A DNA stretch of 64,000 bases. It comes from Siderastrea radians (taxonomy: Eukaryota; Cnidaria; Anthozoa; Scleractinia; Rhizangiidae). The translations under genes and the position numbers were made by a program. The stretch spans positions 7,691,294 through 7,755,293 of the forward strand of contig OZ024898.1 in the NCBI GenBank assembly GCA_964017195.1. The letters are read 5' to 3'. The first letter of the stretch is position 1. Each line of letters starts with the position of its first letter. The notes under the pieces are model-generated. The model did not search any database, was not told where the DNA came from, and saw only the letters and a program-made list of their open reading frames with translations. Shown here in pieces: positions 48,624 through 61,434 of the stretch.

Positions 48624-50372
48624 GACGGTAGTGACTTCTCTGCTCGAAACAAGTCCTAGCGGCTTAATGCGTTAGTAACTGACATTTAATTTCGGGAATT
48701 AAAGAACGGCACATCGAAAGAAGTTTGTTGCTAATACTGTGTATAGTGAAGACCATATTCGACCGATTGCAATCACACTGTAGTTTCTACAGTTCAGATA
48801 AACTGATTTCTTTCGTTATTCATTTCATAGTAAACAGCTATAAAATTACAAGATGTGCATCGGTAACCATGCAAATCATGAAAGCGTCCGTTTATTTTTC
48901 AAATTCGTTCGTTGTCCTGGATTTGCATAAGTTTTATTTGGCTTTTTTGATTCAATTTCTTGATTTGTTTCAATTCCTGGGTATTAGTGAACAGTTTACT
49001 GAATGGGTTATGGGTTTGTTTCCTTTCTCTATGCGTTTGCTCATCGAGAACAGATGGGAGCTGATTGGTCATCCAGAATGCGAGGCGTATGCACATGCGA
49101 AGCTTGATTGCACTCCGTTAGCTCGCGCCAAGGGTTAGCGTTTGTGAAAACCGAACGCCAAACGCAGAATGCAGTATGTACGTTTGAACACTCTCATACA
49201 CAATCATTTTAGAGCTAAGCATTGTTCGATAGTGTTTAGGCCTTGAAGAACTTGTCTACATTTTTTAGGATTATAAAAAGCACTCATTCTAGATATGGTT
49301 AACTTCCAGTTATTTTCATCACAGGCAATTGGCAATAACGATCGAGAGATGAACACTTTTGGATTCTGCGTTCGATTTTGTGCAAAATAGCTGTGGTTAG
49401 TTACTTAGCTTTACTTGATATTTACTTACAAAATGCTATTGCAATGTCAAAAAATGTTTCAATGTTTTCAAGGTGATCTTAATTGTGATGTTGCACACAT
49501 CATATTTGATTCAAGATGAGACTTACCCGTTCTCTATTACAGCATCTGTTTCACCAGCTGTTTCACTTCAGCTAAGCTCGCTCAGTCCTCTTATCGACTC
49601 TAGAATCTTGTGAATGTGAAAAGGAAGAGACATCGTTAACTCTCCAGCAATTTCCTAGGATAAACGCGATAAAATTGAACAAACCATGATTGTTGTTGAA
49701 TTTAGCCTTCTTCGCCTTAAGCTTGACTGGCTAATCGATCGATAATAATCAATAACAACTGATCACGTTTAATAGATATACCTTGGAGGTCGATGATTCA
49801 AGGACAAGCTGAGTGTCAAAGAATACTAATCGATTGTTTGCTGTCGTCCTCTCCGGTAATAAAGATACGCTACGACACTTTTTGTGTTTTGTTAACTTTT
49901 TCTAGTGGCTGTCGGTTGGTTATCGAATAATTATCGATTAATTGGTTGATTTCTTAGAAGCACACTCTTTTTATTAGCATAGACAGGAAGTTTTAAGAGA
50001 CTCTTTTCTACCTTGTTTCAGCTGCTGATCAGATCAGTGGACCGAAGGAGAACTGGCAACGATTAATTGAGCTCCTGTTGCGTGCATTTCTTGTCCACAA
50101 AGCTCTCTTTCCATTTTGTGTTCTGTTTGAAGGGGTAACTGAATATGAACAATGAGAAAGTTTCACAATGGCTTCATTTCGCTACAGCTACCCGAATTCA
50201 TATATCCTTGTTCCTTTGTTATTTAAATTTTGTAAATAAACAATGGCCCTAATTTTCATGAAGAAACAAAGTCAGATAACGCAACAACTTCGCCGAGTTT
50301 GAAACTTGGGTAGTAGTGATTATTTACACCTTGTTCGAAGACTTTTAAAAGTGAAAAATTTCACCCTGGATA

Positions 50373-50720
50373 TTGCAAAAAAGGGCAATAATGGCTGAAC
50401 TTTCGATGCACATTTCGGTGCGACTCAAGTTCCGTCATTGTCATTGTTCCATGACCATGGCGCTTTCATTTTCTTGCCTTCGCTCTGACGAAGGGCTAAC
50501 ACCCGAAACGCCATCTTTTGAATTTTTGTACGGTGGCCAATTTACCTTATCAACTCAGTTGATAAATCCAAATTTTTTGTGTTTTACTTTCCCATCGACG
50601 CAGCACCGCAGTCTCAAGTCTGTCAATTTGAGCGGTACATTTGTCTTGAAGCGGAGATATAGGCCGATGAAATTCAATAACCAGCCAATTTTTAACAGAC
50701 GTTTGTATACAGGTATACGG
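50373..50720 (+). repeat. Retroelement-like repeat with hammerhead-type core
   Basis: Contains CTGACGA (50485-50491), a potential stem II around GGGCTAACACCC, then GAAAC (50505-50509), the conserved core order of a hammerhead ribozyme. Downstream is the segment TACGGTGGCCAATTTACCTTATCAACTC, which I recognise as a widespread repeat in cnidarian and other invertebrate genomes. Penelope-like elements are known to carry hammerhead motifs. No RT is present here. Confidence 0.5.
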
Positions 50721-51477
50721 TAGTGATGTAGTAAGCGGTTTATCGAAGAAATCGTTACCGCCATAATTTCGCATCTGGGCGAGAAAAAACGCTCAAATTT
50801 TCAGGTTTTACTAGTTGTAAGGTGCTCTTTCAATTGGTATCGATAGTTTTTCATCCGACCTGAAATACTTGGAAGGACTATGAGGTAGTCAATTTGATAT
50901 CCTTAACACTGCTGGTTAACTGTAGTCCCTGGAATTTACTATTGCTTGGGCTCTCAATACATTATACAATTCAAATAACGCAAAAACTAAGATTTAGGAA
51001 GTGAATTTTGAAGCATGTTTGTTTGATTCTTTGCTAACAATTACTTGGTTAACTACCTGATTAAATTTACAGAGGTCAACGCGCGTCGTTGAACGTTGCA
51101 TTTCTAAGTCATCAGGTTTTCTGTTCCAGATCTCTTACATCTGAGAAACCCACATGAAATGCGCAATAACATGACATAGAGGCGCCAAGGGAATACAAAC
51201 TACGTGAAAATAAATTTTCTAAGATTGGAGTTTTGCCACCACAAAGTTTAATAAAGGTCTTGTGGTCTCAAGAAAATTCAATATATTTTTATGACCACGT
51301 TCATAAAACTTTCAAAAAAGCTTCGGCCGTCAAGTAAATATATATGCCTGTCAAATGTTTTTAGCCAGAAACATTTCAGCAGAAAACCATCTCTTGTTTT
51401 TAGGTTCGAAAAACGGCTTTCTTATCGATGGACAAATATACCTGATTTTAATTAAATGGGATTGCTTGACAGTCTAG
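50721..51477. other. Non-coding stretch
   Basis: No feature supported. Confidence 0.4.
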
Positions 51478-52707
51478 TACCAGACAAAACTGAATCGAAT
51501 TCTTTAAGGGTAATTCGTCTTGGGCATCTTTGGAGTCTGTTATTCATAATTAGTAGTTTTACGTTTAAATCGTTTGAATTTTAATCACTTTTAAATCTTT
51601 TTTTTTTAATTTTACTTTCCAAAGAATTCGTTTCTGCCTTTTATTTTTAAATTGTTTAATTTTAAAATGACTGTGAACAAATTTTACTAGTTGAAAAATT
51701 TTATGACGCTCTGGTATGTAAACATTTTGAGGTATAGTTTCTTGACAGTCTAGTACCCAGGCCGTCCTTTTCCCGCTCACTCGATTTGGCGCGAAATTTT
51801 GTGACTTTCGCGCCAATTCGAGTGAGCGGGAAAAGGAAACTTCGCTAGTTTCTTAGTATTTATGGTTCATTAAGACGGAAAAGTTATATACTTGCCAACT
51901 TTTTGTGATTCATAGGCGTGACATTTTTATCCTGAGAGTGTCAAGATTTTTCGTAGGGACCGATAATATCGGAAGATGTCCGACGATTTCCGAAGACGTC
52001 CGAAGATTTCCAAAGACGTTCCGAAGACGTTCCGATTCATGGCCAGTTAACCGATGCTTTGATCATTTAAACGAGTATTACGATGTCTCCAGTGGCTTTC
52101 CCTTCTAAGATCCGAGCTTTCGCGAAAGTACGATCATTATTTTCTCGCATTAGTTCGAGTTTATTTATATACTTTATAATTTTTTTTCAAAATGAGTCGG
52201 TTAAGGCTGTAAAGGCTCAGACTTTTCCACCAGGCGTGAGAAATGGGAACGCAGGCGTGAGTAGGCGTGAGATCGCAGTTTTCGATCCGCAGGCGTGACA
52301 ATCACGCCTTAGGCGTGATAATCACGCCTTAGGCGTGACACTTGGCAGGTATAAAGTTACTAAGTAAGCGGTCCGGTTGAATGTCATTTTTCTTCTTACT
52401 TTTCAGAATGTTGCCTTTCTATTCGAAGTTCAATTTCAAGCAATCCAAAAATACCTCAAAATGTTTACATACCAGAGCGTCATAAAATTTTTCAACTAGT
52501 AAAATTTGTTCACAGTCATTTTAAAATTAAACAATTTAAAAATATAAGGCAGAAACGAATTCTTTGGAAAGTAAAATAAAAAAAAAAGATTTAAAAGTGA
52601 TTAAAATTCAAACGATTCAAACGTAAAACTACTAATTATGAATAACAGACTCCAAAGATGCCCAAGACGAATTACCCTTAAAGAATTCGATTCAGTTTTG
52701 TCTGGTA
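51478..52707. mobile_element. Foldback element with 257-bp inverted arms
   Basis: Arms 51478-51735 and 52451-52707 are near-perfect inverted copies. The 715-bp centre contains a 31-bp perfect-but-one hairpin at 51766-51836 and tandem GGCGTGA palindromes at 52290-52345. No transposase ORF. The short sequence TTGACAGTCTAGTACC occurs both at the left edge (51466) and after the left arm (51742). Confidence 0.8.
52290..52345. repeat. Palindromic tandem units
   Basis: AGGCGTGA and TCACGCCT alternate several times, able to form nested hairpins. Confidence 0.7.
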
Positions 52708-53578
52708 GATTATAATGCAATGGGAGAAGTACCCTCTAAGAAAAGTGAACTGAATTTTATTGGCTGAAAGTCACGTGGTTAAACATCCATCGCAAGCAAT
52801 ACATCAATTCATTGAAGTTTGCAAGGTGTGCCGAGAAAGTGAAGGTAAGAAATTTTACAGTTTTGTAAAACTTTTTTCTACAAGAAATAAGGGAATAGTC
52901 TGTGATGAATACTGTGAGTTTAAATGGGAAAAAAGAAAAGATCTTTGGTAATATTTTAGCCATTAGAGTTCGGCTAGAATAAGACTAGAATTCTTGCATG
53001 CATCATCTGTTTTCATGTCCATGAGAACAAAATTAACTTTCCAGTATCTAAAGCGAGTAACGTTGAATTCCTGGTACAGCAAAATCTTAAATTATATTAC
53101 GTATTGTTATCAGATCTTGTAAAATGCAAATAATTGAAACTGCGAAAAAGAACAGTTATCAGAAGGAAGAATATTCTGAAGAAATATATGTCGAAGTTTG
53201 TATTTGAGGTGACATCTGTTTTCTAGCGTATATCTAGTTCAACGAATGTTCATTAATATAGAAGCCAATCGAAAAATCCTCCGAGAAGTTTACAATTAAA
53301 AATGCTATCTTAAAAAGTTCGTCGGTGTTTCTACTAACATCTCATTTCTGTGGCTGTTTTCTACCACTGATAATCTGTGCTGCTTTCGTTGCAAGGGACT
53401 TGTCATTCGGTAAGGAAAAACAAACGAGCAGATGGTCAACTAGCAAAGTTGAAAATGGAGACAGCAATTTTGCCACACTGATAAGCATAACAATAAGCTT
53501 GCACAGTTTTAATTTCCGTTTTTATTGCTAAAGGAGGCTGCACATTCCCTGCTATTATAGAATAGGAAATTTAACAAG
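52708..53578. other. Non-coding stretch
   Basis: Short frames only, none with support. Confidence 0.4.
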
Positions 53579-53880
53579 GTTTTTTTTTATTTGAAATTTC
53601 ACACACTACTTACAAAGACTAGTACAGGTACACTAATTACAATACAATACAGTTTCTACAGTTACATTACTCTACTTACAATACTAATACAAATGCCACA
53701 CTACTTACAAAATACAGCTACACTACTAAAAGATATATATTATATGTACTGCATTAAAAAAGAAAATTTTTATCTAAGGTCAAAAAAAAAATTCAAAAAA
53801 CAGAAGTACAAACTTAGGCATACTTAATTATTATTAACATATATTGGTGAGAAAAAAAATTAAAAGTAAGTCAATCAAGA
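53579..53880 (-). repeat. Probable LINE 3' tail fragment
   Basis: A T run followed by TAC/ACA-rich sequence resembles the start of the LINE 3' UTR at 5839-6180 in composition and word content. It may be a severely truncated minus-strand copy. Alignment is needed. Confidence 0.35.
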
Positions 53881-56206
53881 AAGCCAAGAGAGAAGGTGAT
53901 CCCACTTTTTATAACAAGGTGGAGAATCCGTTGTCTTAAATTAGTGAAAGTTGTTAACTGGGTAGACTTTCGGATCAATATTAACAGCGATATGTATAAC
54001 GAGAACATCGCATAACTGTAAAGGTAATCGGCATTTTTAATGTTCGAGGTAAAGGAATTTCTAGGGGGAGGGGGGGGGGGCTTTATGTAGATGTCAGAAC
54101 AAAACTAATATCGCATTTTTCCCGGCACTTTTTGAATATACCACTTGGAAAATATAACCCCCAAAAGATGTGATTTCCGACTGTTATCCTTATTAATATT
54201 TTCTTGTTCAACACACGCTTGCAACATGCTGTTTCTTTGTCCGTAAAACCCTCCCAGATACTTGGATATATAGGCAGACTTTATTCGACGATATAGGCTA
54301 AAAATGTTAACAAAGCATGGGTTTGTTGTATAGAAAACTATAACATTAAGTTAATAATTTAATGTTAAGCTCTGTCCTCATCATTCTCCAAAAGTAAAGA
54401 ACGAACCCACATTGGTTCAAATACAGCCTATTAACAGATCATATATACGCTATCACGTGGAGTCGACGGGCTCCTTCATTATTAAAAACACTCGACTGAA
54501 AGAGAAAACAGCAGGACAGAAAAATTTTCGCCACTGTTTAAAGTTAAGAGGAGTTTGACTTCTAATTTGTCGCGTTTAATATGCAAAAAAATGGGAATAT
54601 AATACGTCAGGTGCCGGATTCAGGAAAAAACAGCAGGACAGAAAGAGATTAAGCCCTTGTTTAAAGTTAACAGGCATTTTACTGCCTTATTTGTCGTGTT
54701 TAATATGCCAGAAATGCTGAAAATACAATACTCAGAACCTAATAATCCTAATATATCTTTTTTCTAAAAGGTTAAAAAGCCAAGCACGCCACTTATTCGA
54801 TCATGAAAAAGCCTTCATCAGCCTTCGATTCTTCACCTTTTCTATAGTTAACATGCATTTTTCGTTAGAGATGCTCCAAGTCATTGAACTTAATAAAGTT
54901 GGTGTATTCTTTGAATTATAAAAACCTAACATACTGCATTCAGGACAGTAGTGTTTTAAATTGCGCATGGGCAGTTGTTAAAAAATTTGCCTAGGAGTTT
55001 AAGTGAACTTGCCATAAATGTATTTTTTGACCTTAAATGATGCTCCATATCAGATGCATTAAGGTATAGAAAACAAAACATTTCCGAAGATAATTATTGA
55101 TCGCGTGGACGGTATTTTTCAATAATACTGTCACTAGCGTACCAATCTTCCTTGCATTTAAGAGAAGTTATACTGAGTTTAAAACTAGCATGTCTTTCAA
55201 CACAGGACTCAGTTTCTCGTGAATATTAAAGCTCTGCTAATATTATGCTTCCACCACATAAGACTAAGCACCTAACTGATACTTTAGGTGGGACATCTGG
55301 TTTAATTTAGAAGACCTAAAACACATTTGGGTTGTTTTTTAATGTAAAAGCTTCAGCTTTCTTCCAGTGGAATTCCACCTCGAACTTTCTTAACACTGAA
55401 ATATCAGTGCCTTTCGTTTTAGAAAGGTTTTGAAAGTGTCGTTTTGGGTACCAAAATACGATATCGAAAAGCGAATATTAGCGTAGCATTTATTTTCACG
55501 AGTGTTCCCGCTGTTGGAGATTTTTATTAGCAACCTTAAATAAAACACGAAGAAGGTCATTCTTTGTTAAGCTAAAAGATTTTCTTTCCCTTTCCTCGAA
55601 GTTATTTTAAGCCAAAAACGTATCCCTCTTTGTCAAAAAATGTCGAAACAGTTTATGTAGGTTCTGCTTGAAGGATGTTCTGTAAGTTCAGTTTAATACA
55701 TTTTGGCACAGCGAACACCGAAATAATGATGAAAAATATAATTCAGCTCAAATCTTGGACTTCTTTTAACATGGTAGAAATTCTGCTTTTGAAAACCTCA
55801 CACAATAGAACTTCGCATTAACTGGAATTCAGTACGAGACAGATGAAAGCTATTGTCAATTTCTTGCAATTTAAACAAACATCATACAGCTCCTATTTTC
55901 AAGGTGTTTTTTAGATACCTTTTTTACCTCCGTTCCAAGGACCTCCGGGGATCAAAATCCTCTAGCGGACTCTAACCTTTCGCGGATTTGGATCCCCTGA
56001 GAAAACTAAAATAAAAATTTAGGTCCAGTAATTCTTTAGAAAGAGAAACTTCAATCTCGATGTTGAATTCGTTTGGCTTGATAATATTAAATTTTATCTC
56101 CGCCAATTGAAATAATCCCTTATATTTTTTCTCTCTTTGTAGAGCTGGTGATCCCAAGGTGACAAGAGTTTGGATTTTGGGAAAAATACACTTCTGCACC
56201 GTTAAA
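53881..56206. other. Intergenic region upstream of the Ig-LRR gene
   Basis: AT-rich. Two related stretches, around 54500-54580 and 54625-54710, share ACAGCAGGACAGAAA and AAAGTTAA...TTTGTCG...TTTAATATGC, indicating an imperfect 120-bp direct repeat. No gene recognised. Confidence 0.45.
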
Positions 56207-56261
56207 ATGCGTTTATTTCTATTTACGATAGTGCTCCATGCCGGGCTGGCCAGTTCAAGTG
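56207..56261 (+). CDS. Signal-peptide exon of an Ig-LRR receptor gene
   Basis: The ATG begins MRLFLFTIVLHAGLASSS, a typical signal peptide. The donor AGTG|GTAAGT follows in phase 1, matching the Ig exon. Confidence 0.65.
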
Positions 56262-56425
56262 GTAAGTTTATAAACACGATCTTCATTTATTTATTACGCT
56301 CGGTTCCACACAACTTTAACATAAAAATGAAGATTGGAGAAGTTGTAATTTCATTGAGTGCTCGTTTTTCAATGGGCAGAAAGTCGGTGCAGATATAAAC
56401 AAGACTGTCTATGTAATACTTTGTA

Positions 56426-57776
56426 TAACCTGCGATCAGGCCGAATTTTAGCATCGCTCTCATATTCTCTTACGTGGGTCGCTCGCTAAAATAGGGCCTG
56501 ATACAATCTCTCACAGGAGTTCGTGTGGGCGGCCAAATTTTGGCCGCGGGAATCTCGCAATCTGATTGGCCCTTTAACAATAGGGCTGTCAACGGAAGTA
56601 AATTGTCTACGAGACTTGCTCACAATTTTCAATCCGACCGCCATGGCCAAGGAACAAGTCTGCCGAGGTAAACGTGTCGCTCAAAGATATTCTCGTCGTT
56701 CTAGGAGAATTATCATCATTTCTTTCTCTCCTGAGAATGGCGTCCGGTTTGACGCAAGCTGTCTCTCACTCGGAGCAGAGAAGTACAGCAACAGTGTATC
56801 CCGTTTTATCGCACCGTGTCTCCAAATTTTCATTTGAAGGGTTTCAGCTATTATTGAAAATATAAGCAGAGTAGTGGTTGTTTCCGCGTTTTACGAAACA
56901 AAACGAACAGCAAGTATCTTTCGCCATGAGTGATCAACAAGTCAACCGATAATTCCGTAAACTTAACGATAAGCTGATGTTTAGTGAGAGCCACACTCAG
57001 CGAGATGCTGTATTTATTTTTACCCAAGTAATAAAGACTTTCAGTTTATTCATTCAGTGTTAATAATGTCGTTTTAATGATTTCTGACATTGATATCAAA
57101 GGATCTGACTAGTTTATAATAAATATTCTTCGTTTTAAAATTCGCTGCTGTTCAGAGATGAAATTCGCTGGTAATCTCAAATATTTATCACTTCTGGAAC
57201 TAAATTAAATTACAAAGCACTCGTTTGTTTATAAACGGTTTTATTGATATCTTTTTTCTAAAGAGTGAAACTGAAGGTATTTCTCTTAATTTCCCAAGGT
57301 ATTTTACGCAGAAAATCGGTGACAAATGCGTAGAGAATATTTCCGGATACCACCTGAAATGAGAAAGGATTCAAACATGCAGCATATTTTGGTACATGAC
57401 AACCTCGTCGTGTTCTGAATTTTCATTCAGTTTCAGCTCAGACAGAGTAACTATGTACAATACCGGAGCGCGTACCTTCAAGTTGTAAATTTGAACGCTA
57501 GTGCCAAGATTTATCGTAGCCTGTGATTTTCTTATTTTTGCCGACATTTGAGGAATTTTTGCGAATGCCATTACATACACATATGGGAAATTTGCATACC
57601 GAGGAGCGTGCAAGCAAAACAAATTTTGATTGGCTGTTTTGTTGAATGTCAATCAATCAAAAAAGTGGGCGGCAGACGTTCCGTAGAAGAATTGTATCAG
57701 GCTCTATTTTTCGTTTCGCCCTTCCCGCCGGAATGTTTCACCGAGCGAAACGAAAATAGAGCCTGATCGCAGGTTA
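56426..57776. mobile_element. 1.35-kb non-autonomous DNA element with 9-bp target duplication
   Basis: Ends TAACCTGCGATCAGGC and GCCTGATCGCAGGTTA. TACTTTGTA flanks both sides (56417-56425 and 57777-57785). Both ends form hairpins with nearby inverted words (GCCTGATACAAT and ATTGTATCAGGC inside). It lies in the first intron of the Ig-LRR gene. Confidence 0.8.
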
Positions 57777-58424
57777 TACTTTGTACTATCACGATTCTCA
57801 ATCTCTTTCGAGGGAGTGAGACGTCAATATAACTACGTATTGACGTCTCAAAAGCGAGCCATGTGATTGGTTGAAAATTTCGCGCCGTTTTTGTTGAGCT
57901 CCTTTCATTCAAAACAGAAATTCAAAGTTTTCTTGTCAAAATGCAGCCAGAAATGTAAATTACTTCTGTTACTTTGCCGTTGGAAAGATAAAGAAAAGCG
58001 ATATTCAACTTTAGAGTCCATGTTTATCGAAAAGGCAAGGTTAGACAAGAATTAAAACGTGTTTTCATTTGTTTTTAACAGTTTGTTTTTGTCGAGGTGT
58101 TGTTGTGCGCGCGCTAATCACGAAATCATGTTTTTGAAAGAGTTTTGAACGAAAAGGTGGCCGAGTTTGCGTTATTTTACCTGTTTTGTCGACTTCTGGA
58201 ACGTAACAAAACTACATAAAGATGCTACTGTGAATTAATTTGTGCCGAAGAACCGATTTATGGTGAGAAGAGTCGATATTTTGATAACCTTTCTGCAAAA
58301 CAAAGATTTGATAGCGCGTACAAACATTCGCGTGTTGCATGTTTACATTTATCATTTCAAATTACCAGCCTGCAGTAAGGCAGGCCTGTGTCACATATGA
58401 ACCTAGTTTTATGGCCACGCTCAC

Positions 58425-58545
58425 CACGTGTCCCCCATAGCTCAGTGATCAGAACATCCCACCGGTACCTGGAAGGTCATGAGTTCGACTCCCGTTGGGA
58501 GGACTCAGATTTTTTCTGAGTACGACTATTTCAACATTTCTTCTT
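58425..58545 (+). mobile_element. tRNA-derived SINE
   Basis: Box A TAGCTCAGTGA (58438-58448) and box B AGTTCGACTCC (58482-58492) lie at tRNA-like spacing in a degenerate tRNA head, followed by CTCAGATTTTTTCTGAG, a hairpin tail common in coral SINEs. Confidence 0.65.
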
Positions 58546-58853
58546 TTAACACTTGACAAGTTGTAAGAATTTATCTTTCAATCCGTGCAGGAAATTCTCA
58601 GTTTTGCGTTTGTTTTGCCCGAAAAACGATTGATTCGTGATACAAAACTAATTGCAATTTTGAGACGACAATTCTGCATTATATTGAAGGCTTTGGAAGA
58701 AAATATATTCTCCTTACGGTATTGGGCTCCGTCTCTTTGCGACTCCGCCCAATATATTTTCTTCCAACTAGCCGTCCATTTAATGCAGAATTGCTGTCTC
58801 AAAATCGCATTTAACTTATATTATCTATGTAATACATTATGTTATCTTGATAG

Positions 58854-59090
58854 TTTTACCCAAGGTGGTATTACCGGCCTCTGATGTGGTGGCGTTACCA
58901 GGATACAAACTGTGGTGTTCATCCACTGGAACTCCCCCTATACAAACCTCCCTAATGTGGAACTCACAGGTACTAGATGCGGCAACAAATGTTTCGACCT
59001 CATGTCGACTGACCATGGAAGGAAAATACACTTGTAAGGCTACAAACATGTATGGAACTGACACCAAAGACGTCCAAGTCAGGTTTACAA
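58854..59090 (+). CDS. Immunoglobulin-domain exon
   Basis: 237 nt, phase 1 to 1. The acceptor TTGATAG is chosen because it matches the phase of the signal exon; a second acceptor at 58864 does not. The domain shows the first Cys in YKLWCSS, Trp in LMWN and second Cys in GKYTCKATNMYG, a compact I-set type Ig. Donor ACAA|GTAAGA. Confidence 0.75.
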
Positions 59091-59796
59091 GTAAGATGGT
59101 TTTTCTATTGATAATCTATCACTTGTTTCATCTCCTCGGGGACGGAGAACGGAAGGGTCAGGTTTTGAAGTGACGGGGGAATGCCAAATTTTCTCTTTTT
59201 GATTTTAAATTCGCGATTTTGGTGAAATGCTTTTTTATAGGGTTATAATTCCAATTTCTTCTCCCGGGGGAGGGAGGGAGGAAGGAAGGATCGGATTTTG
59301 AATGTACGGGGGAGTGCAAATTGTCTCTTCTTGAGTTTGGTGAAATATTTCCAGGGTAACAATTACAATTGCTTCACTTTTTCAAGAGGGAGGGTTAGTA
59401 CGCTTCACGCAGGTCCCTCCACCCCAAAATCAACTGAGAATTTTTTGAATGTGAAAAAAGATTAACGTTTTACGCATTTAGGTCTTAATCAAACGAGAAA
59501 CAGATTAATCTTCAATTTTCTGCCTCGTCTCCAGGAGTCCCTCCTTATTATGTGGTGGTGCGCGTGGTGTTTGCCCGCGCTATACTGGCTCCTGGGGACG
59601 AGGCAGTTGAATTTTCACTTTTGTTTGACTGCCAATTCTTGTGGATCCTGGTGCAACCGAGCACTGACTGTTCAAAAGGTTACAATTTCGACTCCCGTTT
59701 GAGATTTGCCTTACATGGAGAGATGGAGACTTTTCCTTGTCTCACGCTTGTGACAAATTTCCTACTTTTCCTTTTGAATTTCTTTTTTTACTGCAG

Positions 59797-59917
59797 CTTG
59801 TCCTCGATGTTCCCAAGGAGAAGGTGAATGGTATTCTTACTGGGGAAATACCCTGTCTTGCTGGAATGTGCAAACACCTGCAGACGTCAACTGCGCCCCT
59901 TCGATTGTCGAAGTTCT
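59797..59917 (+). CDS. Cysteine-rich cap (LRRNT-like) exon
   Basis: Acceptor TTACTGCAG, donor GTTCT|GTAAGA, 121 nt, phase 1 to 2. It encodes CPRCSQGEGEW, then CWNVQTPADVNC and SIVEVL, a four-Cys module suited to capping the N-terminal end of an LRR solenoid. Confidence 0.65.
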
Positions 59918-60317
59918 GTAAGACTCTTACAGCCTAGACTGCTAGCAGTGCCTTTCTGGAAAGTCGCGAGGGCGAGTGAAAGCCGAGAGCGCGAGCTATC
60001 AACAGCGCAGCGAGACTGGAGTGAGGAAAAAAACGACAACAACCCCCCTCCGCACGTTCGCTCCAGGTTTCGGCTTTTTCGCTCGACTATTTCGCGCACC
60101 CTCTCGACTATCCAGAAAAGGGCGGCTGGCAGTCTACAAACGGCTTAGTGTATTGTTGGTCACGCGATGCTGTCACGTTGTTGCGGATAGCAACGTTTTG
60201 CAGTTCTACTGTCAGTCTCCATCTGGCTATGCAGGTCAAAATGAATCGATGGGACAATGAAGATTACAATTTTCATCGGTATTTAATTCTGTTCTTGCGT
60301 ACATATTTTCTTTTCAG

Positions 60318-60389
60318 GTACGTGTATGCAAGCTACTTAAAACCTCTTCCGGTTGATATGTTTTCTAGTCTCGTAAACCTACGTTACCT
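60318..60389 (+). CDS. LRR exon 1
   Basis: Exactly 72 nt, phase 2 to 2, between TTTTCAG and GTAAGC. One 24-residue leucine-rich repeat with the PVDMFSSLVNLRYL type end. Confidence 0.75.
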
Positions 60390-60428
60390 GTAAGCTATAT
60401 GGTGTTTATTTTTTTTATTGTGTGCATT

Positions 60429-60712
60429 AGAGCGCTTTTCAAACGAGTGTCGTAAAACCAAAACCACAGTAATTTCACCAGCCAATCCCAACAAACACAA
60501 ATTACCCAATGAACCAATCAGAACTCGAAGCAAATACATGTAACCGGTGCCAAGCGTGGGAAAACGCGTGCGACCAAGTCGGGATTGGTTTGAGTTTAAC
60601 TTCAGATTGGTTTAGAAAGTGGCTCGAGATTTTTTAACCAATCACAAAGCGAAGTAAAGCAAAGCCAAAGCAAAACGTGAATTACTTTCGACACTCAATT
60701 GAAAACCGCTTT
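60429..60712. repeat. MITE family 2, copy B
   Basis: Inverted, diverged copy of 44401-44696 with the same CCAATCA-rich interior. Confidence 0.75.
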
Positions 60713-60777
60713 AGTCTGTTCATCTTATTCTTTATTCATTGGTATTGATATTAATTAAAATTCTTTGATAAATAATT

Positions 60778-61015
60778 CGTCTGTTTGTCTGTCTGACTGC
60801 TCAGTTAACATTTGTCAGTCGGTTTAGCTGTCTGTTTCACTGCCTGTCCCTCTGCGTCTTCCTATCTGATCTGTCTGGTTGTGGGAATGATTGTCTGACT
60901 GTCTGTCTGTCTGTCTGTCTGTCTACCTGTCTGTCTGTGAATTGTCTGACTGTCTGTCCACAAGTGACTGTGTGACAGTCCAACTACCCGGCTGTGTGTT
61001 TGTCTGTCTGACATT
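60778..61015. repeat. GTCT-rich simple repeat
   Basis: Tetranucleotide-like CTGT/GTCT runs, best ordered at 60899-60940. Confidence 0.75.
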
Positions 61016-61036
61016 TAACAATTTATTTTTTGTCAG

Positions 61037-61108
61037 GTTCTTGGGATCAAACCACATTCAATCGATGCCTTTCGATTTATTTTCAAACCAAACAGATCTG
61101 GTGCAATT
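61037..61108 (+). CDS. LRR exon 2
   Basis: 72 nt, phase 2 to 2, bounded by TTGTCAG and GTAAGT. Encodes LGSNHIQSMPFDLFSNQTDL, a typical LRR. Confidence 0.85.
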
Positions 61109-61146
61109 GTAAGTTAAACTTAGTAATGTTTTCCAGGAAAAATGTT

Positions 61147-61182
61147 TAATAATGATGATGATGATGATGATGATGATGATAT
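61147..61182. repeat. ATG/GAT microsatellite
   Basis: About 11 trinucleotide units. Confidence 0.8.
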
Positions 61183-61434
61183 CAAATATTTATACAAGGT
61201 AGTCACTTCAGTTATAAAAACTGCTATCCTTGTGCAATACTAGTAATAATGATAATAGTAGGTAATTTTACATGCATTTGAAATTAAGAATTAAAAAATA
61301 ACTTTTCCCTTGAACGGAGAGAGATCGGACAACTATTCTCATGGATTTTTGTGTCTGGAACACTTTCAGCTTGCTTATCATATTATACGCGTTGCCATCT
61401 TATTGTAAGTAAACATGATTGTATTTTTCTTCAG

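Larger units (their letters stand above)
47600..50370. other. Upstream region of the ROCO gene without recognised exons
   Basis: Repeats at 48008-48071, 48233-48371 and 48385-48623. Apart from these I see only short frames. Promoter and 5' exons of the ROCO gene may lie here. Confidence 0.4.

Noticed and set aside
48725..49138. 137-codon plus-strand frame
   Set aside because: No recognised domain and composition like surrounding AT-rich DNA.
53325..53410. Signal-peptide-like exon ending TTCG|GTAAGG
   Set aside because: It has no ATG in frame and no partner exon; hydrophobicity alone is insufficient.
58865..59090. Ig exon starting at the CCCAAG acceptor
   Set aside because: It would need phase 0 entry, whereas the signal exon leaves in phase 1; the acceptor ending at 58853 fits.
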